A stretch of 64,000 nt of DNA from Aporrectodea caliginosa (taxonomy: Eukaryota > Annelida > Clitellata > Crassiclitellata > Lumbricidae). The stretch is from positions 1,622,501 to 1,686,500 of the forward strand of contig JACEVL010000033.1 of assembly GCA_020284085.1 (NCBI GenBank). Direction: 5' to 3'. Every line of letters begins with the position of its first letter. Positions within the stretch are counted from its first letter, which is position 1. Below, piece by piece: positions 36,142 to 46,841 of this stretch. Position numbers and translations under genes: made by a program. A model generated the notes under the pieces. It was not told the origin of the DNA and made no database searches. It saw nothing but the letters and a program-made list of their open reading frames with translations.

Positions 36142-36544
36142 TTAAGCTTAAGCACAGATCAGGGATAATAATGCTCATTTGGTCAAATAGCATAGTTTTC
36201 GGCCTACTCGGCCCCTTGTAGAGTAGCCAGCAAGTGGCATTGGCGTTTGCCAAGAATGTGGATACCACCATTCTATCTGAGTGGATGATTGGTGTGGGTC
36301 GCTCTTTTGGAGCTTCCTCTTCCCTTCCTCTTCCTGGTTTGCGATGTTCTTGTCTGTATACGCATTGGTTGTCCTTCTGATGCCGATTCTTGTATATGTG
36401 TGTCTGCGATGACTGGACTTGTGTTCTCCTCCGCTGCGTTGCTCAGTTTTTGGAATCCGGATGAGTTTTCTGTCTGGGCGAAAAAGTTGTCCTTAACCTG
36501 ACAGCAGTTCGTATGATTGGATACTCACGTGTTTTAATATTGTG

Positions 36545-36705
36545 GCCGGTGTCACAAATATAGTATCCCCTTAAAATTATATCCCCTTAGCAAGATGAAG
36601 CATCCGGTCGGATGAATCTGAACGGGAGGGTCTATCCCCTCGTGCAAAAGTATCCCCTATGAGTCGTACGAAATCATCCCCTTCAAAAGGTATCCCCTGC
36701 AACTT
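36545..36705. repeat. Cluster of TATCCCCT motifs
   Basis: Seven ATCCCC(T) motifs at uneven spacing start just after GGTGTCACAAATATAG at 36548. The design (GGT start, short reiterated units) resembles the arms of the fold-back elements at 12.3 and 45.6 kb, but no inverted partner is visible. Confidence 0.5.
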
Positions 36706-36964
36706 AATTGCAAATAATTATTGTACAATTTAAGTCAATTTAGACCAAGACATATGTCAGTCGTGGTAATGGGAGAAGCTCTATGATAATTATTGCTGAC
36801 ACACGATGGCAAAGCATGCATTGAAGCCAATCAGCCTCTCATTACACACACTCTCTCCAGGGGCGGGATTCATGAAGATAGGAGTAAGCTATTCGGGAGT
36901 AGCGCCTACGCCGTGAATAACTATTCTCTGAATAAAACTTTGTCGTCGTCGGTATTCATAAACA

Positions 36965-37030
36965 GAGGCGTAGCTAGGAATTTTTGCGCCAGGGACAAAC
37001 CATGAAATTGGCGCCCCTCCCGCCCATCCT
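36965..37030 (+). mobile_element. hAT-type terminal fragment
   Basis: CAGAGGCGTAGCTAGGAATT and nearby TTGGCGCCCCTCC are like the left ends of the hAT elements at 24.7 and 56.1 kb. I found no right end, so boundaries and TSD are unknown. Confidence 0.5.
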
Positions 37031-37589
37031 CGTCCCTCCATGTCTTATTTATTTCACATTTTCCAAATACACGGAATGGCAATTTAAATTTTAATGAAAT
37101 AAAATATTAAAAATACAGACTGTTCATTGTGTTTTTAAAAGTCAATAAATTTAAATTATACATGAATTTATTTATCAAGCAAAATATCATAGCGCATCTG
37201 TTGTCGATAAAAAATATATTTATAAACTACGTTGTTGATTTTTACTATGTTAGCCTACTTATCACTAAACTAAAAGACTTATTTTTAATGAAATAGTAAG
37301 CCTAATTAAGTATTTGCATTCAAATAAAATTACACCAGCAGAATTGAAATTTAAGATAGCTGAACTGCTGAGTTCTGACTGATGCTGTCAGTCTGCCTCT
37401 TACTGAAAGTTAGCTTGCAATTTTGAAGTCTTGGTCCAATAAATCCACAAATCACTGGGATGCAGCTGCAGTCCGATCCAGCGGTCGCCCTGAGTCCATG
37501 ATGCCTAATATAATAGTTCCTACTAGGTATCATGGATATGGCCATGGGCTATATCCCAAGCCGCCGCCATAGCCGCCGAATTTTTGTCC

Positions 37590-37970
37590 AAGCCGATTAG
37601 CAGCCGGAAATTTTCTTATTCCCAGACTTATCATTATTCAATGAGGTCATCAGATCATCTTTGTCTGGTCATACCAAAATCAAGAACTGTTCTTAGCGAA
37701 CGAGCTTTTCAGTTGCTGGAACTACTTTTTGGAACTTTCTTCCAGTGTCAGTGCGCGGTGCTCAGTCGCTTGTGTCATTTCGTTCTCGGCTGAAAACTTA
37801 CCCGTTTCAAATAATATTGATTATCCATCGTATAGGCTGTATCTCCGTCTGTCTCTTACGGACTGACCTTTTGGATGTTGATCAGATTACGGCTTGGTTT
37901 TGGTGTGCCAGCGGTTGATACCTTGTGCATTAGACACCGGCGCAATAGAAGTTGCTAATTACAATTACAA
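37590..37970 (+). pseudogene. CR1/L2-like LINE C-terminal fragment
   Basis: Frames read MRSSDHLCLVIPKSRTVLSE, then after a +1 shift GTTFWNFLPVSVRGAQSLVS and FRSRLKTYPF, the RxxRxxxAFSxAGxxxWNxLP...FKxxLKTYLF end of ORF2. A frameshift lies near 37725. The tail region ends in AATTACAATTACAAT. Confidence 0.75.
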
Positions 37971-38064
37971 TAATACTACGCTACTTAGTAATGCTTTTCA
38001 ATCGTTTACGGAATAAAGGTATAAAACAATTAAGAAAACTGCTCAATTACATCTACTTATTATA

Positions 38065-38103
38065 CATATGTGACGTGGTCTATGAGAAGGTACCCAGTCT
38101 CCC
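38065..38103 (+). repeat. Left terminal inverted repeat
   Basis: 39 bp, exact reverse complement of 42169-42207. The inner half contains GGTACCCAGTCTCCC. Confidence 0.95.
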
Positions 38104-38697
38104 AAATGGAGTTATTGACGGATTTGAATACACAGATAGATAAGGAAAAAATGACACAAAAATGAACCTGATAGCATAAGTAGTTTCTGAGATTTTGCAT
38201 TTTGACTGACAGTAACTCGTTCGGTCGAAATTTGTTAATTTCTGAGAAAAAACGAGTTGAACATGATGCATAGAATTGGAAATGCAATTCTATAAACAAA
38301 ACACACATGTTAGTTTCATGAAGCGTTTTCAAACATTGCTAACAATTATACTAACAGAGTAACAAGGGGAAGAAATTTTTTTTGCACACTACAGTCACCA
38401 TTTTTAATTTTTTAGTAGGATTGAAAAGGTACCCAGTCTGTGTTCATTGATTACATTGTCTTTATAATGTTAATACTTATTATTAATGTTCAATTATAGT
38501 AGAAGAAAAGTAATTATTTCTAGTACTGTGATGATTATTGGATTTTGATTAAATTTTCCTTTTTGTACTTTATGAAATCAAACCAAATTTAGGTTTCCGT
38601 TAGCAAAATCTGCAAAAACAGTGAACAAAAATAATGAAGCAAGTAAATTAGCAAGACTAGTAGCACGACTTATACTAATACGAATAAGAAGACTTCA

Positions 38698-41268
38698 CTA
38701 CAGCTTTGTGGGTGAGGCGTTTGGATCTGCTTTTCGTTTAGGACAGGCAGGCTGTCCCCGGATTACTCTATTTATATGTCCAGTTTCACCACAAAATGAA
38801 CATGTTTGAGGCTTTCGTTTTGATAGTGGCAGTACAATTGGAACATCTTCTGATTCTGAATCTGACATCTCTGTCTTCTTTCGCTTGCTTGTGCTCTGTT
38901 CTTTTCTAGTTTCAGCGAATGTATGTCGCCGACACTGTGGCTTTGGACAAATCACTTCCTGTGCTCTGGATGGAACTAAATCACGTATTTTTTCGAACAA
39001 ATACCATTGCCGATCTGGGTTTAATCCGACTGGCTGAAGTACAGCTGGTTCTGAGTTATCGGTTTGTTCAATATCAACCAGCAAGGTGAATGTAATTTCA
39101 TTTGAACCTGAGAATTCTCTGCATTGAACCTCTCCTGGTTTATCTGACGAGAATACGAAATGGTGAAATTTTTTTAGATTTGGTATAGTTTTCCATTCAC
39201 TGAATTTGGTATTCCAGTCAAATGATTGAATATAAACATCTCCTAATTCACTGCCAACAACAACTGCTTTGTTCAGTTTTGTTATGGGAGTGCTGTCTTC
39301 TATTGATTGTGCAAATTCCTGGGCAGTGCAAATTTCTGTTCTGCGAAACTTCGACTTGATGACGCCGAATCCACCATCTGGCGAGAACTTGGTGTGACCG
39401 ACAGGAAGGAATGATATCACGATCTTTTGGTTTAGTCCAACAATGACTCGCCAGCACAAGTAAGCCATCACTTTATTGTTCTTATTCTGTCCCACGCAAT
39501 TGTCTGCATGTATGAATAATTCTTTTTCGCCCAAGTTGTAATTTTTCAGGTAATAATGAACATAGCTAATTACCGTGTTAGCTCCTTTTCCAGTCTGAAC
39601 TGCTTCTGGGATCACAAAGTTGACTTGAACATGTGCTGCTTCATTCTGAATGCCAAATATGCCTAGCTTGTAAGGTGTTAGGAAATATATTGGACCTGGT
39701 TGGTCAGGAAGATTCGGTATATGTACCTGCTGGGCATAATCAAATGATATGTGAGTGTCGCCATTGAAGGTACACGGCTCATAGTTGGACAGTTTTTTTG
39801 TTGGGTGATTATTAAAACTGGTTCGAGAACGTTCAATTGATTCATTGTAAACATTTCGTTCAACTTTAACGTTCGTTAAATGTGCCATAGATTTCTCAAT
39901 ACGTTCCATTTTTTCATCATCACCCAAGTTCGACATAAAGTTCACTTTGACAATACTCTGTTGACAAACGAGACACAAATCGGTTCTAGGGCGTTGTATA
40001 ATAATATTTGGTAAAGTTGATTTCCAGATTCGTTTGAACGTCGATTCTGAAACTGCATTTCTCATTTCACCACAACTGCATTTGTACATGGCATACAAGG
40101 AGCGCTTACTGTCGGATGACGGCAAGAGCTTTAAAGTTTTGAAATCATCTTGATTAATACTTGGGATTCTTCCTGGAAGAACTAAGGAATTGTTCTCTGC
40201 ATAATTTTTGAGGAAAGTAATTACGTTTTCAACATCGGAATAAGACAATGATTTGCAGCTGACATGGCTGTTGCCATGTTGAAATGGTGCGATGCCAGTT
40301 GTTGCAACTCTCTTTATCAAAAGTCTTAATCTCTTTCTCCCGATACCATGCAAGAACAGAAATGTGTTACGGCATACAGAATATCCATGAAATTTGTATT
40401 CAATTAATTTTTTCTTTCTCTCACCCATCCCTACTGGCGACCGATGCTTCTCCATCAGCTTGTCATCTAAGTGAATTAAGGCATTCAATTCTGCAGCTAT
40501 TGTATCATTTAATTTATTTTCGTGGTCACAACGGTAATCCAATTCGAAACACTGTAGCCTGAAATCAAGAATTTCACTTGCACCGAATTGCACAATACAC
40601 GGTTTATGTTTGAAAGCTTTTCTACAACCGCACCCTTTTTTAATGAATTCCTGAACAATTTTCATATCCTCAGACACAATCAATCCCGGGAAAAAAGTTT
40701 CAATCAATGCTGAATTGTTGTCCTCTTCAAAAACCCCAAATGACTTCCTACTCTTGTTCGCTTGTGACGAGGGTACCTGCTCGGTTGACAGCAGGGTTCC
40801 ATCTTTCTCTAGTGACGAGGGTACCTGCTCGGTTGACAGCAGGGTTCCATCGTTCGCTTGTGACGAAGGAACCTGCTCGGTTGACAGCAGGGTTCCATCT
40901 TTCTCTTGTGACGAGGGTACCTGCTCGGTTGACAGCAGGGTTCCATCGCTCTCTAGTGACGAGGGTACCTGCTCGGTTGACAGCAGGGTTCCATCTTTCT
41001 CTAGTGACGAGGGTACCTGCTCGGTTGACAGCAGGGTTCCATCTTTCTCTAGTGACGAGGGTACCTGCTCGGTTGACATCAGGGTTCCATCTTGCTCGGT
41101 TGTCGTCAGAGCGTCATTGTCTTCGTCATCATCGCTACAGTCACTGTCAGTTTCTACGCCACGATCAGTGAAGAAATCGTGTAAGGCATCGCGAGCTTCT
41201 ACGGCATTCAGATGTAACCCGGACTTCCTTAACTTATTCAGCATCGATGCTACTGCAGCATCTTCCAT
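38698..41268 (-). CDS. Putative transposase (DUF7869-like, RNase-H-fold candidate)
   Basis: 856 aa from MEDAAVASMLNKLRK. The frame is open further upstream, but those residues are not protein-like and this Met begins the conserved-looking part. Order: acidic N-terminus (about 25-60), seven 16-residue repeats DGTLLSTEQVPSSLEK (about 60-170), a Cys-rich patch KKGCGCRKAFKHKPC, a central region with CSCGEMRN and CLVCQQ, then the probable catalytic core. Motifs there are SFDYAQQVHIPNLPDQPGP (Asp about 510), FIHADNCVGQNKNN (Asp about 589) and VGHTKFSPDGGFG (Asp about 631). The C-terminus is basic, with SDSESEDVP and a zinc-knuckle-like CSFCGETGHINR...CPKR. The D-D-D spacing is a candidate catalytic triad, inferred and not proven. 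No stop or frameshift. It would be expected to bind the element's TIRs. Confidence 0.85.
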   Translation of the reverse strand: MEDAAVASMLNKLRKSGLHLNAVEARDALHDFFTDRGVETDSDCSDDDEDNDALTTTEQDGTLMSTEQVPSSLEKDGTLLSTEQVPSSLEKDGTLLSTEQVPSSLESDGTLLSTEQVPSSQEKDGTLLSTEQVPSSQANDGTLLSTEQVPSSLEKDGTLLSTEQVPSSQANKSRKSFGVFEEDNNSALIETFFPGLIVSEDMKIVQEFIKKGCGCRKAFKHKPCIVQFGASEILDFRLQCFELDYRCDHENKLNDTIAAELNALIHLDDKLMEKHRSPVGMGERKKKLIEYKFHGYSVCRNTFLFLHGIGRKRLRLLIKRVATTGIAPFQHGNSHVSCKSLSYSDVENVITFLKNYAENNSLVLPGRIPSINQDDFKTLKLLPSSDSKRSLYAMYKCSCGEMRNAVSESTFKRIWKSTLPNIIIQRPRTDLCLVCQQSIVKVNFMSNLGDDEKMERIEKSMAHLTNVKVERNVYNESIERSRTSFNNHPTKKLSNYEPCTFNGDTHISFDYAQQVHIPNLPDQPGPIYFLTPYKLGIFGIQNEAAHVQVNFVIPEAVQTGKGANTVISYVHYYLKNYNLGEKELFIHADNCVGQNKNNKVMAYLCWRVIVGLNQKIVISFLPVGHTKFSPDGGFGVIKSKFRRTEICTAQEFAQSIEDSTPITKLNKAVVVGSELGDVYIQSFDWNTKFSEWKTIPNLKKFHHFVFSSDKPGEVQCREFSGSNEITFTLLVDIEQTDNSEPAVLQPVGLNPDRQWYLFEKIRDLVPSRAQEVICPKPQCRRHTFAETRKEQSTSKRKKTEMSDSESEDVPIVLPLSKRKPQTCSFCGETGHINRVIRGQPACPKRKADPNASPTKL
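40761..41091. repeat. 48-bp in-frame tandem repeat, 7 units
   Basis: The unit GACGAGGGTACCTGCTCGG... encodes 16 residues on the minus strand. Units differ mainly in the CTTTCT/GCTTG segment. Six of seven contain GGTACC, the same hexamer as in the TIRs. Confidence 0.95.
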
Positions 41269-42168
41269 TATCTGTGAAAAGATTATTATAGTATTAATAA
41301 TAATATCAGCATGTGACAATAATAAATAATGTGTGTGTTTCCACTTGGACGAGGGCTTATGACAACATTGGCCGTTGCCCTTGCAAGAAATTTGATCATT
41401 GGCATTAATTTTTACTGCTACTGTGCCTGCCCATCCGGGACTTTTGTTTGGCGTAATATATAATATTATTGTCACATGCTTATAAAATTATTCATTAGAT
41501 ATTCTGCAACGTGATTGGTACATGGTACAGCTTGGACTGTTGCCAGAGACTAGTAAAATAATGGCTTGCTGGTTCATATTAAAATTTATTTTCCCTTTAT
41601 TGTTAATTAATAATAATTTCTTACTTTTCGAAGTATAGGTAATCACGTTATTGGATATTAACTGAAAAGGTACCCAACCCACATAACAGTTTATCACTGC
41701 TGTTTGTATTATTATCCGCCATAGTTCTGCGAAGAAAATGCTAAAATTAATCGAAAAAGGAATAATAACAGTCTTCTTACTGTACTAGACCACTGTAGAT
41801 TACTAATAACTCCACTGAAGCACATGAGCAGTTCGGTTGTCGGCCAAATTCAACCTTGAAACAACTTCTTTGCCTTTTAACAGCATGAAAATGAACTTCG
41901 GAAACGAATTAAACGCAACACGTAGTCTATTGCACAACAGGAAGTAGTTCTTCCTTGGTTTTTATAGCGCTGAAATTTTGCTTAAGATTGGGTACCTATT
42001 CACTAAAATTATTAAAACTGTCGTTTCGCCGAGGTGTAACTGGAAAAAATAGTTCTTTCTTAATTAATTATGTAGAAGAATAATAATAGTACGGATTACT
42101 GAATTTTCGTTTTTAGTCAACTCTGACACATGCAATGCTTAACAGTGATTTTACTCGATAACTGTGAA

Positions 42169-42207
42169 GGGAGACTGGGTACCTTCTCATAGACCACGTC
42201 ACATATG
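42169..42207 (-). repeat. Right terminal inverted repeat
   Basis: 39 bp, exact inverted match to the left end. It is followed by CAGACC, with no further identity. Confidence 0.95.
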
Positions 42208-42660
42208 CAGACCTATTTTCTCAGCCTTGGCATATCCTTTCTCCGTTTCTCTCTGTCTCCGTCTCTGTGTCGCTGTCTCTGTTTCTCTCTGTACGTCTGT
42301 ATGTCTCTGTCTGTATATGTGCCTTTGCCTGTCTAGCTGTTGTCTGGCTTGATGTCTGTCGCTCTCTCGTAACGACATGTATTTTAAAAAAGCTGTCGTT
42401 ATTTTAGTAATAATTATTATTGTGATTCGCGTCTTTGTTCTTGTCGCAGGTGTAATAATAAGCGCCGACTCGAGAAGATTGGGATAGATGGCGTTTCTTC
42501 GTTGAACAGCACCCTGAAATCTTCTTGAACAAGCAGCAGTGGGTCATAGGTCGCATCTGTTGTAGAGCTTTCTAGTTTTGAGAAGACTTCCTGTCCTTCC
42601 TTGTTGTACTTTCTGAATGTTGAACCAATGAAACACTCTAATTGTAATTGTAGACCTAAA
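42208..42660. other. No gene seen
   Basis: A pyrimidine-rich stretch (CTCTGTCTCCGTCTCTG, 42240-42380), then unique sequence. Confidence 0.5.
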
Positions 42661-43310
42661 TGTAATTGTAACCGAACATTTATATAGCGCTGCTCAAAAA
42701 TCAGCAGCGCTCTCGACCTGCTTCAGTGTTTGCGTCAGGATACACGAAAGTCTTAAGGTGTCTACGGAACTGGGGAGGTGAGATGGCTAGTAACACAAGG
42801 CGAAGAGACTGGGGAAGAGAGTTCCAAGCTTATGGACCAACACGGGCAAAGCACCTAGAGTGGGCCGTAGCAGAGCGCATGCGAGGGACAACCATAAGTC
42901 CACGGATCGAAGATCGCAAAGAGGCCCTCGCAGGTAAAGAGGAGACAAAGGTGCAAAAAGACTTCTGGTAGGATAGGGCCACCCCAACAAGGCAGTTACG
43001 CATGAGGGAAAGGATTTGAACTGCACCCGCTGTTGGATAGGAAGCCAGTGAAGGGTATCCCGAAAATAGCCTGAGATGTGGGCAAACTTTGGAATGTCGC
43101 CTATAAGCCGAGCTGCTGCATTAAGAATAGACTGGAGTTTGTGAGTATTAGAGGCGGAGATTCTAATGTATGCAGCGTTCCCAAAGTCAACCCGAGTGCA
43201 GATCAAGGCGTGGATCAGTGTAGTAATGGCATGCAGTGAAAGAGAGCTGCGAATGGAACGTAGTTGGCGCAGATGGTAGAAGCAAGATCTGGAAACCGAG
43301 TTTATAATAT
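42660..43310 (-). pseudogene. CR1/L2-like LINE 3' end
   Basis: The minus frame from 43206 reads VDFGNAAYIRISASNTHKLQ, NAAARLIGDIPKFAHIS and FRDTLHWLPIQQRVQF, then shifts frame into the ALRPTLGALPVLVHKLGTLF region. The 3' end at 42670-42690 is CATTTATATAGCGCTG, the complement of the usual tail, and is followed by a TGTAATTG-type repeat. The 5' end is truncated. Confidence 0.82.
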
Positions 43311-43960
43311 TAAAGTAATTATTCTATTTCTTTCGCTGATTATAATTTTTTAAAGTTTAATCATACTGATACAAACACTGCGCACGTGTACAGTAGGCCT
43401 ATGTAACAGTCAATAGCTGCGTTAGGCTAGTTTAAGCCTTAAAATAGGCCTATCTCTTCTGAGGTTCCATTAAAACGATATATCTATTTTGATATTCTAA
43501 CTGCATTAGGCCTATTTATCAACAGTATTATTAACGGTGTATAAATCAAATAACTAATTATTAGCAATTTTTAAATACAGTATTTGACGTCGGTACCACT
43601 TGTCGCTTTCTAGATCAGTCGGAAAATGGTCTTTTTCGTAATACCGTGATTATTGATTTTTGCGTCTAATTACTGCACCTGAAGCTAATAATAGCGACCT
43701 ATTATATTACTCCACATGATGCATTAAGGCATCGGGTAGAGACAGTTTCGATATTGAGAGGTGACTTCCCGCCGAAAGATATTTTATATTTTCTTTAAAA
43801 AGTGCATAAATTTCGGGCCAAACGTTATGAAATTTTTACCCTGATTTTCTTATGGTATAGGCTTATGTAAACTGCGAATAAGTCCATTCCCGACAAGTGG
43901 TCCCCTCTCTCGGCCGACGTCACATATTATAATTAATTTTGTGTTCGTTGATTATAATTA
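43311..43960. other. No gene seen
   Basis: AT-rich unique DNA with three TAGGCCTA palindromes (43395, 43446, 43507). Confidence 0.5.
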
Positions 43961-44079
43961 ATATTCATGATGTGCATCACAGTAGCACAGCAATGTTTTA
44001 TTTATAGAAAGAGACACGTCCATGTGGCGTCTTTAGCTTTGCGATATGCTTTACGAAGAAACAGAAAAAGAAATTCCGT

Positions 44080-44300
44080 TAGCGCATTGGATAACATCTG
44101 GCACAGAGAGCGAGAGGTACCGAGTTCGAGCCCCGTTGGGCGGATATGCTTTGTAGGCTGCTATTAGCGCCGTGTATTGCAGGCTGTCTGTTCTGTTAGT
44201 AGTTAATATTTAAATTGCATAACATGTAAATGTACAGCGCAGTGCGTTTGTCAGGCGCTTATTAAAGAAAAGATATTATTATATTATTATTAAAATACCA
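44080..44300 (+). mobile_element. tRNA-headed retroelement with (ATT)n tail
   Basis: A B-box-like GAGTTCGAGCCCCGTT lies at about 44123, then a body whose last 100 bp (44178-44275) is nearly identical to 27868-27960, ending in TTATTATAT. It provides the 5' part missing from the 27.9-kb copy. Confidence 0.7.
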
Positions 44301-44491
44301 TACACAGAGCGTTAGAAATTCTCAGTTAGATATAGGCGTTGTCACTGTGTCACTCAGGGGTTGAGTAAATCAGTCAATCAATAACTGGATAACTTTTACT
44401 GCAGGCAATTTAAAATTGGCTGCGATTATGTAGCAATCCCAAGATTTCTGATGTCGTCTTGCAACCACTACATGCCAGACCATCCAGATGT

Positions 44492-44914
44492 TCAATAGTT
44501 AGATCTGACTTCAGTTTTTTCGGAAGCGGTGATGGTGCCAGGCAGAACTCTATAGGTCCAAAGAATTGTCGGCTTTGTTGCCCGGCTTATTTTATGTGAT
44601 GCTAAAATAATACAGCACCAGTGGACGATTGGAAATAAGAAATAGTTAGAGCTCTGGACTGTCTCTGGACACTGCATCCATAAGCCGATCTCTACTGAGA
44701 TACCCAACCCAGGCTGAATAGTTCCGAGCCAATTACGTAGCCTAGCCACCGCGTTCGAATTCGCGCAATTCGCAGCCAGTCTGTTCCACCTGTAGGCCTT
44801 TAATCCTTTATCCACCGCAGTTGCTGATCGTACGCCTCCGTTCTTCTTGCTCAGAGCAACTTGGTATGTCCTTTGGATCACTTCAATAACTATCTCTGGA
44901 AGAACGCACTTCAC
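44492..44914 (-). pseudogene. LINE reverse-transcriptase fragment, second clade
   Basis: 140 open codons read SKKNGGVRSATAVDKGLK, then RLAANCANSNAVARLRNWLG and IQPGLGISVEIG. This corresponds to KKDGGIRPIAVG...RLxAKCA...L-x-PxQLGxGxxGGxE, an RT wording distinct from the CR1/L2 copies. The conserved RPIAVG is corrupted (RSATAV) and no other RT motifs follow, so it is a dead fragment. The two diverged repeats at 45050-45180 and 45260-45380 may belong to the same element. Confidence 0.6.
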
Positions 44915-45049
44915 AAGCAGAATTATAGGGTGACACAGACGTTAACCGATGATGTCAACCACTCCAAAGGCCGCGAGTGTTTTAAGCTGCTACGGGGTGA
45001 TGCTGTCGTAGTCTAAACCGAAAGGGAAAGAGATCTCCTGGCGACTTAT

Positions 45050-45385
45050 TCCTCAGATACCTGCAACGCTGGAAAGCGGCTGACGTTCTTTGGACACATG
45101 TCGCTCTTCTGTTAACTGGCGGAGGCTAGCACTAAGCCTTGGTATTCATAGAGCCAAAGGTTTCCAGTGGCTACAGAGCTGCCTTATCCAGGCTGCAGTT
45201 AAAACTGCAGGCAGGCTTAATTAAATAATTAATTAAATTCAGACTCGCTTAAATAGCCTACAACCGCTGAAAAGCGGTCGACTTTGAACACATGTTGTTG
45301 TTCTGTTTGCTGGCGGAGGTAAGTACTTAACTATTCCCAGAAGCAAATTTTTCCGGCGTGTACAGAGCTGCTTTATCCACGTTTA
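45050..45385. repeat. Diverged direct repeats of about 120 bp
   Basis: ACACATGTCGCTCTTCTGTT...CTGGCGGAGG...CAGAGCTGCCTTATCCA (45093-45190) recurs as ACACATGTTGTTGTTCTGTT...CAGAGCTGCTTTATCCA (45280-45380). The period is about 187 bp. Confidence 0.7.
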
Positions 45386-45567
45386 GGGTAAGACTGATAA
45401 TAATAATGTTAATAATAATATTCTTTATTTATTTACTGATGGCAGGTTTAAGTAATTAATCGCCTCATAAGGGATATTTGTTTGTCATAATCTATTGCTG
45501 GAAAGTTAGTTCATTTTCTGCTTAAATTGCAAACATTAATAGTTGGACCAGATGAGGTGGAAAGTCC

Positions 45568-46375
45568 GGTTCTGGGACAATAACCCCCGGACAATAACCC
45601 CCGGACAAAAACCCCCGGATAATAACCCAACGGACAATAACCCCAGGACAATAAATTCCCCTATGCTGAAATATTAAGTAAATAAATATATAAATAATGT
45701 ATATTAATTATACAATTTATATATTAATTTATTACACATAATTATATCAGAGAACCATGCAACGTCGGAGTATGAAATTAAATGTGTGAAACAAAATGTT
45801 GTTTATGATATTGTAATTGTAAATTATTCTATTGAACTTTAAAATAAAGGTTGTGAGCTATTCCATGTAGTCAAGATCATTGCGCTCATTGAAGTTGCTA
45901 ATGACGACCAGAATCCTTGCATTGGAGTTAGCATACTACTTCCTTAGAGGTTCTGATGGATGACCAGACAGAAATTGGCTCACTAAGCTTGTTGTAATGC
46001 TTGTTTTCTTTTCTGCTTTAGGTATAGGGCTATAGGCCCTACATAACCTTCAAAACTACATGTAAGTTTATCTTTTCCTTGATCAGATTTTATAAATTCC
46101 ATCATAGATTTCCATTAGTATAATTTTATATAGTGGTTGACCTCTTTCATGTTGTATGGTAATTCTGTCATGTCTACTCTGTGTCCAATTTTCTAATAAT
46201 TGTCTAATAATTGGTGTTTTTGATGTATGGTAAGTCTTTCTTATTAAAGCTTTGGGTGTTTGGTCATTCTTTCATGTCTACTGTTAACTGAATGTACGGT
46301 ATTGGTATGAGGGGGTTATTGTCCGTGGGTTATTGTCCGGGTTGTTGTTGTCCGGGGGGTTATTGTCCTGTTACC
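45568..46375. mobile_element. Fold-back (MULE-like) element, 9-bp TSD
   Basis: 808 bp bounded by GGTTCTGGGACAATAACC and, inverted, GGTAACAGGACAATAACC. The perfect 9-bp TSD GGAAAGTCC lies at 45559-45567 and 46376-46384. Both arms reiterate GGACAATAACCCCC-type units. The core has no ORF. Same architecture as the 12.3-kb element: GGT start, 9-bp TSD, arrays in the arms. Confidence 0.85.
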
Positions 46376-46841
46376 GGAAAGTCCATTGAATGAAGGGAAT
46401 CAATGAATAAATAGATGGATGTTTCATCTTCAAATGTGTCTGGAAATTTAACGCAAAGTCTGCAATAGCACGTGCATTAAAGAATGCAACAACAATGCAG
46501 CAACTATGCACTGTTAAATTCATAAAGGACTTACATCATCAATTCTATCGTCATTAATCGTGGTCAATGATATAGAAGAATCGAGTTGTCAAATTCCGTT
46601 TTGTATTTTCTCTGATTATATGGACTGAGTGCATTGACTCTGGTTTATAGAAATATTCGACTGTTATCCTTCATAAAAATATTTATATGAGGTCATACAA
46701 TGTCATTTGAACAAGACGCGATAGTTTCCTGTCCGGCAGAGGACCTCCATCAAAAGTCACACGACGGTAAATAAAGAGTTTCCAGTTTTGTGTATTTTAT
46801 CGGCCCTTGATGTTTCACCATATGAAAATTGAGATTAGGAC

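Larger units (their letters stand above)
38065..42207 (-). mobile_element. Intact-looking DNA transposon of unassigned superfamily
   Basis: A 39-bp terminal inverted repeat is present without mismatch at 38065-38103 (starting CATATGTGACGTGGTCTATG) and inverted at 42169-42207. The outermost CATATG is itself palindromic. It is either a 6-bp TSD flanking a 4131-bp element (38071-42201, TGACG...CGTCA) or part of the TIR. Sub-terminal copies of the TIR core AAGGTACCCAGTCT lie at about 38426-38439, 41666 (GGTACCCA) and 41989 (inverted), as expected for transposase binding sites. One uninterrupted ORF fills the interior. Identical TIRs and an open frame imply recent activity. The family seems related to the widespread DUF7869-type proteins of invertebrates, from memory of motifs only. 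Confidence 0.88.

Noticed and set aside
41269..41475. Transposase start further upstream
   Set aside because: The 69 extra codons are low-quality sequence without family likeness. The ATG at 41268 is preferred.
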